A stretch of DNA of 64,000 nucleotides from Lineolata rhizophorae (Eukaryota > Ascomycota > Dothideomycetes > Lineolatales > Lineolataceae), in NCBI GenBank assembly GCA_010093515.1, contig MU001687.1, forward strand, positions 604,511-668,510, in the 5' to 3' direction. Position 1 is the first letter of the stretch, and every line of letters begins with the position of its first letter. Position numbers and translations under genes: made by a program. Below the pieces are notes generated by a model. That model was not told where the DNA came from and ran no database searches. It saw nothing but the letters and a program-made list of their open reading frames with translations. Shown here piece after piece: positions 32,513-43,547 of this stretch.

Positions 32513-33084
32513 GCTGGGGGCGTTGCGCGCGGCTCGGCTTCAACGGCGGGCAATTGGCGGCGCGCAGAAGGGCGCGGGGCGGGAGCGAGGAGGCGTGGGC
32601 GGCGGGCGGGCGGGGCTGGCGGCCATGGCGGGGGCGGGTGCGGCTGCCCTGAGGAGGAGTGGCGGCGATGGTGATGGCGGTGGTGGTGGAGGAGGAGGAG
32701 GAGCAAGTGGAGGAGGAGCAAGTGGAGGAGGAGCAAGTGGAGGAGGAGCAAGTGGTGGCGGGGGAGGAGCAAGTGGCGGTGGTGGCGGAGGAGCAGTGGC
32801 TTGGGCGGGGCAGCGGCAGGCGCGGGCGGCGGGCGGCTTGGCGGGCAAGTCCAGGCTCGGCTTGCCCCGGCGCGCCCGCCGCTGCCCGGTGATCGCATCG
32901 CCCGCCCCGTGCTCCCTGCCCGGCGGCCGCCCCCTCCCCTGCTCTCCCTCGCCGACGGCCATGATCGAGCACCGACAATGCCCCGGCCTCTGTGATTCTG
33001 GCTCCTTCTCGGCCTCGCCGTCCTCGCTGCCTGCCGCCTCGCGTCCGGGCGCGACGTGCCCGCGCGCCGCTGCGAGCCTGAGCC
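32513..33084. other. Divergent promoter, DENND6-like / VAC14
   Basis: 572 bp of GC-rich DNA shared by two endomembrane genes. It contains the 15-bp minisatellite at 32695-32754 and a pyrimidine-rich leader before the VAC14 ATG. Long open frames on both strands here are produced by the repeat and GC content, not by a gene. Confidence 0.6.
32695..32754. repeat. 15-bp minisatellite, four perfect copies with degenerate flanks
   Basis: The unit gaggaggagcaagtg is repeated exactly four times head to tail, with decayed copies extending to roughly 32688-32795. It sits about 180 bp upstream of the DENND6-like ATG and 330 bp upstream of the VAC14 ATG. Confidence 0.92.
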
Positions 33085-36000
33085 ATGGACGCCAACATCG
33101 CGAAGGCGCTGAACGACCGGCTCTACGACAAGCGTAAGAGCGGCGCCCTGGAGTACGTCCACTTTCTTCCTCTCTCGCAGCGCGGCATCCCGGACGCCGC
33201 CAGACGCGTCCGCCAAGACGCGCGACTGACGCCGCCTCGCCGCAGACTCGAGGGGCTCGTCCGCGAGTCCCTGGTCGCCGGAGACCACGACCGCATCCAG
33301 AGGATCGTCCACCAGCTCTGCCACGACTACGCCTACGCCGTCCACCAGCCCCACGCCCGCAATGGCGGCCTCATCGGCCTGGCCGCCGCCTCGATAGCCC
33401 TCGGTTCGGTGCGTGGTTGCCCAGGCGCCCCCCTCTCCCCCCTCCCTCCCCTCTCCCCCTCCCGCTCCGTCCGTCGGCCTGCCGTTGCCTTGACCTGACC
33501 TTCCCGTCCCTGTCCAGGAGGTCGCCCGATACCTCGAAGAGATCGTGCCGCCCGTGCTGGCCTGCTTCACCGACCAAGATGCCCGCGTGCGCTACTACGC
33601 CTGCGAGAGCATGTACAACATCGCCAAGGTCGCCAAGGGCGAGATCCTGCTGTACTTCAACGAGGTCTTCGACGCCTTGTGCAAGCTCGCCGCCGACTCG
33701 GAGCTGTCCGTCAAGAACGGCGCCGAGCTCCTCGACCGTCTCATCAAGGACATCGTCTCCGAGAACGCCGCCTCGTACGTCTCCGTCCTGCAGGCCCCGC
33801 CCACCGCTTCCAACGACGACTCCGACTCCGGCCGGCGCGTCGCCACCCCGCCCTCCGACGTCCCCAACGCCTTCTCCCTTCCCCGCTTCATCCCGCTCCT
33901 GCAGGAGCGCATCCACGTCCTCAACCCTTTCACCCGCTCCTTCCTCGTCTCCTGGATAACCCTGCTCGACTCCATCCCCGACCTCGAGCTTGTCTCGTAC
34001 CTGCCGTCCTTCCTCGGAGGACTGTTCAAGTTCCTGAGCGACCCGAACCAGGACGTCCACACCGCCACCCAGGTCGCGCTCGAGCGCTTCCTCGCCGAGG
34101 TCAAGAAGATCGCGCGAATCAAGCGCGGCATCGCCGAGAGCCGAAAGAGCGGTGGCCTCGGCGACGACGCCCCCAAGCTTTCGAGCGCGAGCGTGAAGAG
34201 CGAGCGCAGCGGTGGGAGCGCCAACACGGACGTGGTGGCGACGGCGCCGGCCGACGAGGCGCCCGCCGCCAGCGATCCTAGCGAGGTCAACACCATCAAT
34301 GACGAAAAGTCGGGCGCCGGCGATGCCAGCGCGGGCGAGGACGACTGGATCCCCGGCCAGGACGTCCAGGTGGACCATTCCAAAATCCTCGACATTCTCG
34401 TGACCTTCCTGAGCGAGTCGTCCGAGGAGGAGATCCAGCTCACCTCGCTGCGCTGGATCGACTCCTTTTTTGAGATCTGCCCCGAGGACATCCTGCCCTT
34501 CGTGCCCCGCCTGCTGAGCCACGTCCTGCCCGCCATGAGCTCCGACGTCGAGCAGGTCCGCCAGGCCGCCAACCGCGTCAACACCAGCCTCATGGAGTAC
34601 ATCGTCTCGTTGCCGGACGAGCCGCCCCGGGCCGAACCGCCCCGGGCCGAACCCGCCGTCCCGCAGGTCGCCTCCACCGAGCGCCTCCAGCCCCAGCTCA
34701 CCGGCGAAGCCCTGTCGCGACGCGAGTCCGTCTTCTCCACCAAGCTGCGCACCGCGAGCCGCGGGCCCGCGGCCGACTCGCGGACGGTGGCGACGCCTTC
34801 GCCGGACGCGACCCCCGAGGGCACCGTCGACGAGAAGGCCGGCGCCGACGCCGGTGCTGGGGACCCCGCGCAGCTCTCCATGAATCTCGACTACGAGGCG
34901 GCTGTCAACGCGCTGACGCTGCAGTTCCTCAACGAGCACGAGGCGACGCGGGTGGCGGCGCTCGCCTGGCTCATCATGCTCCACCGCAAGGCGCCGCGCA
35001 AGATCCTGGCCATCAACGACGGCACCTTCCCGGCCCTGCTCAAGACGCTGTCGGACCCGGCCGAGGCCGTCGTCACCCGCGACCTGCTGCTGCTGTCGCA
35101 GATCTCGCGCAACTCGGACGACAGCTACTTTTCGAGCTTCATGGTGAACCTGCTCAAGCTGTTTTGCACGGACCGCCGTCTCCTGGAGACGAGGGGCAAC
35201 CTGATCATCAGGCGGCTGTGCGTCAGCCTGAGCGCCGAGAGGATCTACCGCACCATGGCCGACTGCTTGGAAAAGGACGAGGATTTGGAGTTTGCGAGCA
35301 TCATGGTGCAGAATCTGAACAACAACCTCATCACGGCTCCGGAGCTGGCTGACTTGCGCAAGAGGCTGCGGAGCTTGGACTCTCGAGTGAGTTACCGCAA
35401 CTACTGCGAACCCCCCTCACCACCCAAACTATTTTCGAGAAGTTGACAAGAGTGCAGGACGGTCAGACTTTCTTCGTGACGCTCTTCCGCGCCTGGTGTC
35501 ACAACGCCGTCGCGACCTTTTCGCTATGTCTTTTGGCCCAGGCCTACGAGCAAGCGTATAATCTCCTCCAGATATTGTAAGTTGATTCCTTCGTGCTCGA
35601 AGAACAGGAGCTAATCTAGCTACAGCGGCGAGCTCGAAATGACGGTCAACATGCTTATCCAGATCGACAAGCTCGTCCAGCTCCTCGAATCTCCCGTCTT
35701 CACCTACCTCCGGCTCCAGCTCCTCGAGCCCGAAAAATATCCCCATCTCTACAAGTGCCTGTACGGCCTTCTCATGCTCCTCCCGCAATCCTCCGCTTTC
35801 GCCGCCCTCAAAAACCGCCTCAATTCCGTCTCCGCCATCGGCTACCTCCACATCGCGCACCCCGGCCCGCGCGCCATGGGCTCCATCTCCGGCGCTTCGA
35901 CCTCGTCCTCCGCCGTCGGCGGCTCCGGCCCCGGCGGCGCCGGCTCCGGCGCGTCCGCCTTTGAGCGCCCCAACCGCCTCAAGGCCCGCGACGACTCGTA

Positions 36001-36574
36001 CTCGGCCGCCGCCGCCAACGCCAGCGCCATCCGCTGGGCCGACCTGCTCGACAAGTTCAAGTTCGTCCAGGAGCGCGCGCGCCGCGCCCAGCAGCGCGCC
36101 CAGGCCGCCGAGGCCGCCGCCGCCGGCGGCGTCTCCGCCGACGAGGCCGGCCTCATCATCGGCGCCGGCCCGCCCGGCGTCGCCTCGGCGTCGAGCGCCG
36201 CCGCCGCCGCCGTCGGCACCCCGGGCCCGCACCCCGCCGGGCCCGGCCCGCTCAGCCTCGCCGTGCCCGGCGGCGGTGGCGCCCGCGCGCGCCACGACGG
36301 CGCCGTGGGCGGCCACGTGCGGGGCGGCAGCGCGCCGGCGCGGCCGCTGAGCGTGCAGGGCGGCGCGCTCGTGGGCGGCGTGGGCGGCGCGAGCGCCGCG
36401 GCGGCCGCCGCGGGCGTGGGCGGACCCGGGCAGCCGGGCGGCGGCGCTGGCGGGAAGCCGTCGGGCGGATCGGTGCCGGGGCAGGGGACGGGGTCGGGCA
36501 GGAGCAAGGGGACGCTGGCGGGGAATCTGGGGAGGTTGGCTGGTGGGGTTGGGGGGAGGAAGGGGAGGAAATAG
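33085..36574 (+). CDS. vac14: VAC14, scaffold of the PI(3,5)P2 (Fab1-Vac14-Fig4) complex, 1055 aa
   Basis: Five exons: 33085-33152, 33246-33408, 33518-35386, 35458-35576 and 35626-36574. The N-terminus ([10 protein letters not shown]) and HEAT-type repeats are typical, with conserved blocks [14 protein letters not shown] and [12 protein letters not shown]. The C-terminal Fig4/Fab1-binding helices run to ~813 (...[14 protein letters not shown]). The protein organises the Fab1 lipid kinase and Fig4 phosphatase on endosome/vacuole membranes. The last ~240 residues are Gly/Ala/Ser-rich low complexity absent from yeast Vac14, ending in a basic Arg-Lys-Gly-Arg-Lys tail. Phase is consistent at all four junctions. 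An acidic/Ser spacer at ~290-375 separates HEAT blocks. Confidence 0.95.
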
Positions 36575-37820
36575 GAGAAGGGGGAAGGGGGGGGGTGGGT
36601 GCCATGGCTGTGTGGTGTGTAGAGGTCGGTGCTATTGGAAGCGTCAAGGGGCCATGACTAAATGTGGGCGGGTAAGGAATCGCATTACGAGTTGGTTTGA
36701 GCCGCAAATTATTGTTCAAGCATGGCTATTAAGATGAGCACATTGGGTGTGAGTTTTGGAGTATCGGCGGGCGGAAACGTCTCAGACTAATCGGTACAAT
36801 AATGAATGGTGCTGTAATAGGCGGCGTTTGCTGGCCTTGTGCTGGCATCTTTGTGTCCAACCAGGCTAACGCTGGCAAAGCTTCACGTGCGGATGTATCT
36901 TCTGTGTATGTAGCGGTCGCAGCTGGCTCCATCGGTCATGCAATGTCATCCGGCATCGCCGACTGAGCGCCCATCCGGTTTTTCGAATGCAGGAGACGCA
37001 AGAGCTATGTCCAACCGGTCTGAAACCTTCCCAGAAACGTCGCTGCCATATTGATGATTTGTTGTTGTGCGACGACTAATCCGTCAAGTTGTCGCGACTG
37101 AGCTTGAGGCTCGCGACTAATCATAAATTCGACCAGAGAAGCCACAACCACCAGTGAACATCTCGCCCAACCATGGCATTCCCTTCCCATAACGCTTTTT
37201 CTACCAATGTACGAGGGCGACAATAATCGAAAGCGACGTCGTACTCTTGGCTATTGGCTGCCGAAGATCATAGCTCAGTCATTGTCACACCCTGATGCCT
37301 GCATTGCTCGAAATAATGTCATGAGAAGCGCTAGATTGCAACTTAGACTATGCTGGCAGGCTTGAAGGGATCGCCAAAAAAAACGGGGGGGGAGGAGCGG
37401 GGGAAGCCGTATGAACAAAGTAATCAGTAAATCAATCGATCGCCCCGCGCTAACATCCAAATGTCCCCTAGAAGCCGAGATTGGCCTTTCCACTGCAACG
37501 TGCTTATCTGGCCGCTTCCACATCTCCGGAGTCTGTACTTTGACGTTCCACTTGCATGTCTAGTTTCTCCGCTGGACGTCGTTTGCCACGGCGTTACAAA
37601 GCAGGTCTTGAGGGGCTAGTACGGAGTGGAAGAACGGTTGATGTCCGATGCCGAGCACCCAAAGGACTAGACTGGATGGGAAATGAGACTGAAGACCAAT
37701 CTGGCCAGAAACGGGTATAAAAGACAGAAGTCTCGAGGCAGAGCTCTTTGACACCCAAAAGACAAACACGAGCGTAACACCAGAAAGTACCCCTTACCAT
37801 CTTCAAACCCCACCGCAGGA
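36575..37820. other. Intergenic region, VAC14 to alcohol dehydrogenase
   Basis: 1.25 kb, AT-richer than the flanking genes, with no supported ORF. The right end is a recognisable promoter with TATAAAA at 37716-37722. Confidence 0.6.
37716..37722 (+). promoter_or_regulatory. TATA box of the alcohol dehydrogenase gene
   Basis: TATAAAA lies 105 bases before the ATG, with an A/C-rich leader between. TATA-dependent promoters in fungi tend to be inducible, which fits a metabolic dehydrogenase. Confidence 0.65.
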
Positions 37821-38958
37821 ATGGCTCTTCCGACCACCAACACAGTCTACACCCAACAGTCTGGCAGCATCCTATCGGTAGCGGTACCCGTCCAGCCTAC
37901 CCTCGGCCCTCACGACGTCCTCGTTCGGATCACGCACTCCGGACTCTGCAGCACCGACACGCTGTATGCCACCGCGGCACCGGGCATGGCGCTCGGGCAC
38001 GAGGGCGTCGGCGTCGTGGACGCCGTCGGCGCTGCCGTGACGCGCTTCAAGGTGGGTGACCGCGCCGGCGGCGGCTACCACCGCGGCGCGTGCGGCGAGT
38101 GTTCCTACTGCCTGACTGGACGCGACATCTGGTGCTACCGGCGCGTGGTGTTCGGCGAGGCAGGCACCAGCATCGACGGCGCGCGCGACGAGAAGCAGAA
38201 CGGCACCCTCGCGGCCTGGTACGTGGGCGAGGAGACATTTCTCCACCGTATCCCGGACGCACTGGGTAGCGCCGAGGCGGCGCCGCTCCAGTGCGCCGGC
38301 GCCACCGTGTATGCGGCACTGCGGGCGAGCGTGCGAAGCCCGCACGACAGGGTCGGCATCGTCGGCATCGGCGGGGTAGGCCATCTAGCCATCCAATACG
38401 CGGCCAAGATGGGCAACGAGGTCGTTGTATTTTCGACGAGCAAGGACAAGGAGGCTGAGGCGAGGAGGTTTGGAGCTGCTGAATTCTATCTGGCGGATAG
38501 GCCGGAGGATATGAAGGAGCCGATCAACACACTGATAGTCGCAGGGAGATATCCGAACTGGAGCAAGTAGGTTCGAAGTGCCAGGTTGTGCGGATTGGGC
38601 TGACATATCCTAGGTACTTGGTTAAAGAGGTTATGGCTCGTGACGGCATCATAGTGCCAGTGGCGGCGCCTGTTCTGCCGATCAATCTCCCGTGAGTCTC
38701 GGACGCATCCGAAAATTTCCTGAATCTTGGGAATTGATAGATTTTAGGAATGGCTCCATGTTCTTCAACGGCTACCACGTTACCTCTAGCTTGGTGGCAT
38801 CGCGGAGCACGCACGAGGACATGCTTGAGTTCAGCGCTCGTCATGGCATCAAGCCCGCCATCGAGACGTTCGAGATGAGCGAAAAGGGCATTACCGAAGC
38901 TGTCGAAAAGTTGAAGGCCAATAAGATGCGGTACCGTGCGGTGCTGGTCGCTCCGTGA
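37821..38958 (+). CDS. Zinc-dependent medium-chain alcohol dehydrogenase, 344 aa
   Basis: Exons are 37821-38566, 38614-38691 and 38748-38958 (introns of 47 and 56 nt). Catalytic zinc ligands are visible: Cys43 (Gly-Leu-Cys-Ser-Thr-Asp), His60-Glu61 (Gly-His-Glu-Gly-Val-Gly) and Cys158. The structural zinc site is Cys91-x2-Cys94-x2-Cys97-x7-Cys105, and the dinucleotide-binding loop is Gly-Ile-Gly-Gly-Val-Gly at 182-187. The pattern is closest to the cinnamyl-alcohol-dehydrogenase-like MDR group, usually NADP(H)-dependent and active on aldehydes or alcohols; the natural substrate is unknown. It is cytosolic, with no targeting signal. The 78-nt middle exon encodes Tyr-Leu-Val-Lys-Glu-Val-Met, which continues the family's fold. 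Its 3' end lies only 78 bp from the convergent vma12 gene. Confidence 0.92.
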
Positions 38959-39036
38959 CCGAAGGTGTGCTTGATAATACATCCCAAGCATACTCATAGC
39001 TAGACGTAGTATGCAACTCCAATACAAATGGTCGAC

Positions 39037-39893
39037 TCATCTATGCTTTCCCTTTCGAAACCTCGTGTTTCTAGAAGCATCCTCCTGGGCCGAATTTGGC
39101 CGTCTGGCTCCGTCAATGACCCACGTGCCCAGGACTTTCTTCTTCTCCACCTTCTTCTTTTCTTTCGCTTTCGCCTCCTTCATTCGTCCTAGGTAGCCCT
39201 GATAGATGACCACCTCGGCTACGGCGACAACACCGCTCCCGCCCATGCTCAGTCCGAGCCTCTTAGGCACCTCGAGGTGTCTCGCAGCGATCCAGATGGC
39301 AACACTGCAAGCGACAATCGAGACTAGCACGTTAAAGATGACGGCGAGCTGGCGGTTGACGTCGGCATAGGTAATTTCCTCGTCTGCTTCGCGAGCGAGA
39401 TCCGTGGCCGAGGGGTATGCGTGGGCGTGCGGAGAAGCGGCGAAGTGCTGGGCAAATGTCTCTGCGGACGGCTTTGGGTTGACCATGCGTTCGTAGGCGC
39501 GGGCCTCTTCTTCACGACGAAGTTTCTCCATGAGAGTCTTGTATTCGGACGTCTGGAGCTGTTAGTATAAAAGTTGCTCGCTCGTTAGGCAGCAGTTTGG
39601 AATCTCACAGGTTCCTGCTTGGACTTTGGGGGAGGCACGTAGACACTGGATCCGCGTAGAAGGTCATTCAGATATATTGAAGTATCCCTGGTAGATTCCG
39701 GTCTATCCTCGTTGTGCTTCTTGAGAAACTTGGAGATGTCGACGAGCTGGGCGTGCGAGATTGGCCGTCCGACTTCCGGCTCGGCCAGTTGGGGCTCGCC
39801 ATCGCGCTGGAAACGGCCTATGCACTCACCGTCCAGCTCGGCACACTTCTGAATGGCGGCCAAGATGGACGCCGTCATGGAGAGGAGCACCAT
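39037..39893 (-). CDS. vma12: V-ATPase assembly factor Vma12/Vph2 (TMEM199 family)
   Basis: Minus-strand exons 39609-39893 and 39037-39552 (intron 56 nt) give 266 aa. The soluble N-terminal part contains Ile-Ser-His-x-Gln-Leu-Val-Asp-Ile-Ser-Lys-Phe-Leu and Leu-Asn-Asp-Leu-Leu-Arg-Gly-Ser. A helix Tyr-Lys-Thr-Leu-Met-Glu-Lys-Leu-Arg-Arg spans the junction. Then come two closely spaced membrane segments (Leu-Ala-Val-Ile-Phe-Asn-Val-Leu-Val-Ser-Ile-Val; Val-Val-Ala-Val-Ala-Glu-Val-Val-Ile-Tyr-Gln-Gly-Tyr) and a Lys-rich cytosolic tail. By family knowledge it is an ER membrane protein that, with Vma22 and Vma21, assembles the V0 sector. It is divergent from coq1 across 320 bp. Confidence 0.88.
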
Positions 39894-40213
39894 GTCGTTA
39901 GCAGTCCCTTGGGCGGAGATGGGTGGGTAGGTACCGAGTTGTTAGAGGGAAGCCCGGCGAAGCTTTGGCGATCTGCCTTGAACCCTGCCTGCCCAGACGC
40001 GCCATCGAGCGTCGGGCCGATCGAATTTTCCGGGTGGAAATCGTTGCAATCACCACCTCTCCCGCTGCTCACCAGTATTGTCCCAACAGCCCCAACGGCT
40101 CTCACACCTCAATTAGCTCCCATTGAGCTCTCTCGCTAGATTCTATCCTTGCTGAGCCTTCTCTAAATCGCATTTCGGGCTCTCAGGTCTGCGATTGACC
40201 CATCGGTTTCTCT
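39894..40213. other. Divergent promoter, vma12 / coq1
   Basis: 320 bp serves both genes. It has a C/T-rich stretch near 40060-40150 and no obvious TATA box, as is usual for housekeeping pairs. Confidence 0.5.
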
Positions 40214-41679
40214 ATGACCAGCCGGCCCGGACGAGCATGCTCGCTCGCCGCCAGCTCGCTGACCGCTACATCTCGCCGACCACGGCCGTCCGCATGCCTC
40301 CCATGTCGAGCAGAGCTTCCAGCTGTCCGAGTCGTTCGTTACCATCCTTCTCGGCGGCGCCCACAGTCATCATGGGGTGCTGCCGTCGCCGCCGCACAGC
40401 ATCTCCTCCGCGATAATAACCCCAACGGCATGAAAGCCGGCGAGCAGCCGCCCATACCAGTCGATCCACTGCGCCTGGTAGCTAAGGAAGTCAAGTTCCT
40501 GGCGAGTAACATCCGCGCACTGCTGGGCTCTGGACACCCAACGCTAGACACTGTTGCAAAGTACTACACTCAGTCTGAGGGGAAGTATGTGCGACCGACA
40601 CTGGTGCTGCTCATGTCCCGTGCCACGGCGGCAGCGCCCAAAATCACCGCACGCGACCCCTCATCCACACGGAAACCGCCCATAAACAGCGCAATTTCTC
40701 CTTCTGGCGTCCTTGCAGACGTCAATCCTACCCGTCCCATCGAATCGCCCGATGCCGACGCATCCTCTACTCCTCTCTCCGACCCCTCCCGCGACGCCGT
40801 CTATAACTCTGCTACCTCAGAATCCGACCCCGACATCCTCCCCACCCAGCGGCGTCTCGCAGAGATCACCGAGCTTATCCATACTGCCTCGCTCCTGCAC
40901 GACGACGTCATCGACCACTCCGTTTCACGGCGCTCGAACCCGTCCGCCAACATCTCCTTCGGCAACAAGATGGCCGTCCTGGCGGGCGACTTCTTGCTCG
41001 GGCGCGCCTCCGTCGCGCTGGCGCGGCTGCGCGACCCGGAAGTCACCGAGCTGCTCGCTACCGTCATCGCAAACCTAGTCGAGGGCGAGTTCATGCAGCT
41101 CAAGAACACGGCCCGCGACGAGCGCCACCCCGTCTATACCGACGATGCCATCGCTTATTATCTGCGTAAGACGTACCTGAAGTCCGCTAGCCTCATCAGC
41201 AAGTCGTGCCGCGCCGCGGCCCTGCTCGGAGGCTCCACCCCGGAAGTCGTCGAGGCGGCCTACGCCTACGGAAAGAACTTGGGCCTGGCCTTTCAGCTCG
41301 TCGACGACATGCTCGACTACACGACGAGCGAGCGGGAGCTGGGCAAACCGGCGGGGGCGGACTTGGAGCTGGGACTCGCGACAGCGCCGTTACTCTTTGC
41401 GTGGAGGGACAACGCCGAGCTCGGCGCGTTGGTGGGAAGGCGATTCGCGGAGCCGGGCGACGTGCTTATGGTGAGTTCTTCGCGTGCCCGTATTCATCGT
41501 GTGCTAACGCCCCACAGGCGCGGCAGCTCGTCTCGCGTAGTAGCGGTCTCGAAGAGACGCGCGTCATGGCGCAGCAGTACGTTGACGAGGCCATCCAAGC
41601 CATTGAGTTTTTTCCGGATAGTGAAGCCAAATGTGGCCTCATCGAGATGTGTACCAAGGTAATGCAGCGGCGGAAATGA
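40214..41679 (+). CDS. coq1: Polyprenyl diphosphate synthase Coq1 (ubiquinone side chain), mitochondrial
   Basis: Exons 40214-41470 and 41518-41679 (47-nt intron) give 472 aa. The first ~65 residues are Arg/Ser/Ala-rich without acidic residues, fitting a mitochondrial presequence. Core trans-prenyltransferase motifs are Gly-Lys-Tyr-Val-Arg-Pro at 123-128, the first aspartate-rich motif Asp-Asp-Val-Ile-Asp at 230-234, Gly-Asp-Phe-Leu-Leu-Gly-Arg-Ala, Glu-Gly-Glu-Phe-Met-Gln-Leu, and the second Asp-Asp-Met-Leu-Asp at 364-368. It condenses isopentenyl diphosphate units to make the long isoprenoid tail of ubiquinone; the chain length cannot be read from sequence. A ~70-residue Pro/Ser/Asp-rich insertion (about 142-210) separates the Arg-Pro helix from the first Asp motif and is probably a disordered loop. 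Confidence 0.93.
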
Positions 41680-42245
41680 GCTGAGTGAGGCAGTACCGGT
41701 GAAAGTGTGATATGTACTATTATGAGCACGCCTACGGTCTTTCTATGCTCCTCTGCATTCGCCAGTGTGGTGGCTGAGTTCAACTCCTTCTTTTTGAGTT
41801 TGTGGATATCACAAAAAGGTTACCAGTTAGTTACTGATTTACAAGAATTGTACATATAGACTATTTTGTCGGGAATGCAAGTTTGCGTCTAGACCGTGTG
41901 AGCGTGGCTCTAGCCTTGCTAATTGCTGGATATAAAATGCAATTGCTAGTTACGTACAGCAAATATCATCCGTAGGCTGGTGAAGCGTGGTGTTGACTAT
42001 GCCAATCTTGCATCGCATCCGCCTAAAGCATCCATAAGTAGTAGGTGTGCAGCATCTCGAGATACGTTTTGACTCACCCAGCCTCTGTGAGTTTGGCCTC
42101 GGACCCTAGTAATTCGTCTCATCCTTCATTACGAGCCAACCCTGCACCAGCAACTCTGACCAACTTAGGACTAGAGCAGATGGAAGCAGAGCGGGTCACC
42201 AACTGGACAATCTGCATGTTCTGAACTGCGTGGCGCCACGCTTCT
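41680..42245. other. Convergent intergenic region, AT-rich
   Basis: This is the 3' flanks of coq1 (plus) and the RBM42-like gene (minus). AT-rich at 41790-41990, with likely polyadenylation sequence; no gene seen. Confidence 0.6.
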
Positions 42246-43538
42246 TCACCCCAAAATCTTCAATCCTCCCTTTTTCTTGTCGTGCTTCTTCACGCCAGCG
42301 CCGGTATTCGCACCGAGCACATCTTTCCCACCTCCGCCGTGTCCAGCTCCACCGCCGCCATTGCTGTGGCCGGCTCCGCTGCCCGCCCTATCGCCTTTGT
42401 TCCACTTTCCGCCGCCCTTACCCTTCCTGTGATCCGGGGGTGCCGTCGGCTTGATCTCCGTCGTCGAACGCTTGATCAGAACCGGATGACTCCCAATATA
42501 CTTCCCGTTCATCTCCTTGGCGGCCTGGAACATGTCGTCTCCGTCGGCGAAGCTGACGAAGCCGTAGCCCTTGGACTTTGTGGTGCGCTTGTCGCGGATG
42601 ACGCGCGCCTTTTGCACGCTCTTGTACCGCGAAAACGCCTTGAGCAGTGACTCGTCTGTCACCTCGCCCGCCAAATTTCCGACAAAGATGCGGAAATGCG
42701 CGGGGTTCCACTCGAGTAGCGTGCTATCCTGCCACGACTGTCCTCCGCCTTGCCGCACCACCGTTTTCTGCTTCTCCGGCTGGGCGCCCGCTGCCGTAGC
42801 TGTAGTGTCGGCAGGAGTGGCCGGGCCGACGGCTTCGGGTCCAACCGCGTACGTCACACCGCTGTCGCCGCGGCCGAGTCCGGCACGTCCTCCCATGCGC
42901 ACCTTGTTCGTGTCGCTGTCGTCCTTTGCCGCGTATGCTGACTGCCACTGCCTAACCGCCTCTTCGTATTCGGGGTCGTACATCGCGTTGCCACTGTAGC
43001 CGCGACCGGCACCGCGGCCATACCCGGCTTGGTTCTGGCCGGGAGCCGGGAATGGGTTGCGGATCTGAGGCGGGGTCGCAGTCGCGGAATATGGGTCGGC
43101 GGGCGTGGCGCCTTTGTAGTACGTTTGCGGCTGTTGCGGGTACTGCTGATATGTGCCGTAGTTGTACGCGCCCGGCTGCGGAGATGGCGCAAACCCTGTC
43201 GGCGGGATAGTCGGAGATGAAGCTTGCGGTCGTGCCTGCCATTGGTTGGCCGAGGCGCCGCCGGCTACCGATCGCGGTTTGAAGCCGGTGAACGCGAAAC
43301 TGGGGCCGGCGCTGGACGTGCCTGGCGCCCCAGTCGGGGTGGCCTTGCCATTCTGCTGCGTGCCTGGCGTGCCGGATGTCTTGCTGATGTGGGCGGCGGC
43401 CGCTTCGGCCTTGGAGGGGAGAGAATTGGAAACGGAGGATGGGCGCGCGGGAAGGGAAGGGTGTGCGCCGCCGAGGCCGGGTGGCGCGGGGGAAACGGGC
43501 TTTGCAGATGCGATACCTGGAGGCGGCGGGTACGACAT
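42246..43538 (-). CDS. RNA-binding protein, RBM42-like, 430 aa
   Basis: Single exon. The start is the ATG at 43538 (Met-Ser-Tyr-Pro-Pro-Pro-Pro); the upstream TTG in the same frame is not a start. Residues 1-280 are Pro/Gln/Ala/Tyr-rich and disordered, and include the conserved Tyr-Glu-Glu-Ala-Val-Arg-Gln-Trp helix. An RRM at ~282-359 has RNP2 Ile-Phe-Val-Gly-Asn-Leu and RNP1 Lys-Gly-Tyr-Gly-Phe-Val-Ser-Phe, plus the RBM42 hallmarks Ala-Phe-Ser-Arg-Tyr, Ala-Arg-Val-Ile-Arg-Asp-Lys-Arg-Thr and Met-Asn-Gly-Lys-Tyr-Ile-Gly-Ser. The tail is Gly/Lys/His-rich. By family knowledge RBM42-type proteins bind RNA and associate with the spliceosome (tri-snRNP) and with hnRNP K in animals. Nuclear localisation is likely. 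Confidence 0.9.
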   Translation of the reverse strand: MSYPPPPGIASAKPVSPAPPGLGGAHPSLPARPSSVSNSLPSKAEAAAAHISKTSGTPGTQQNGKATPTGAPGTSSAGPSFAFTGFKPRSVAGGASANQWQARPQASSPTIPPTGFAPSPQPGAYNYGTYQQYPQQPQTYYKGATPADPYSATATPPQIRNPFPAPGQNQAGYGRGAGRGYSGNAMYDPEYEEAVRQWQSAYAAKDDSDTNKVRMGGRAGLGRGDSGVTYAVGPEAVGPATPADTTATAAGAQPEKQKTVVRQGGGQSWQDSTLLEWNPAHFRIFVGNLAGEVTDESLLKAFSRYKSVQKARVIRDKRTTKSKGYGFVSFADGDDMFQAAKEMNGKYIGSHPVLIKRSTTEIKPTAPPDHRKGKGGGKWNKGDRAGSGAGHSNGGGGAGHGGGGKDVLGANTGAGVKKHDKKKGGLKILG

Positions 43539-43547
43539 GATGAACAA

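Noticed and set aside
31337-32674. 445-codon plus-strand frame
   Set aside because: It is the Gly/Arg-rich shadow of the DENND6-like coding sequence, whose own frame has conserved motifs.
33371-34984. Long minus-strand frame opposite VAC14
   Set aside because: It is the antisense shadow of a strongly conserved gene with C-ending codons; no domain.
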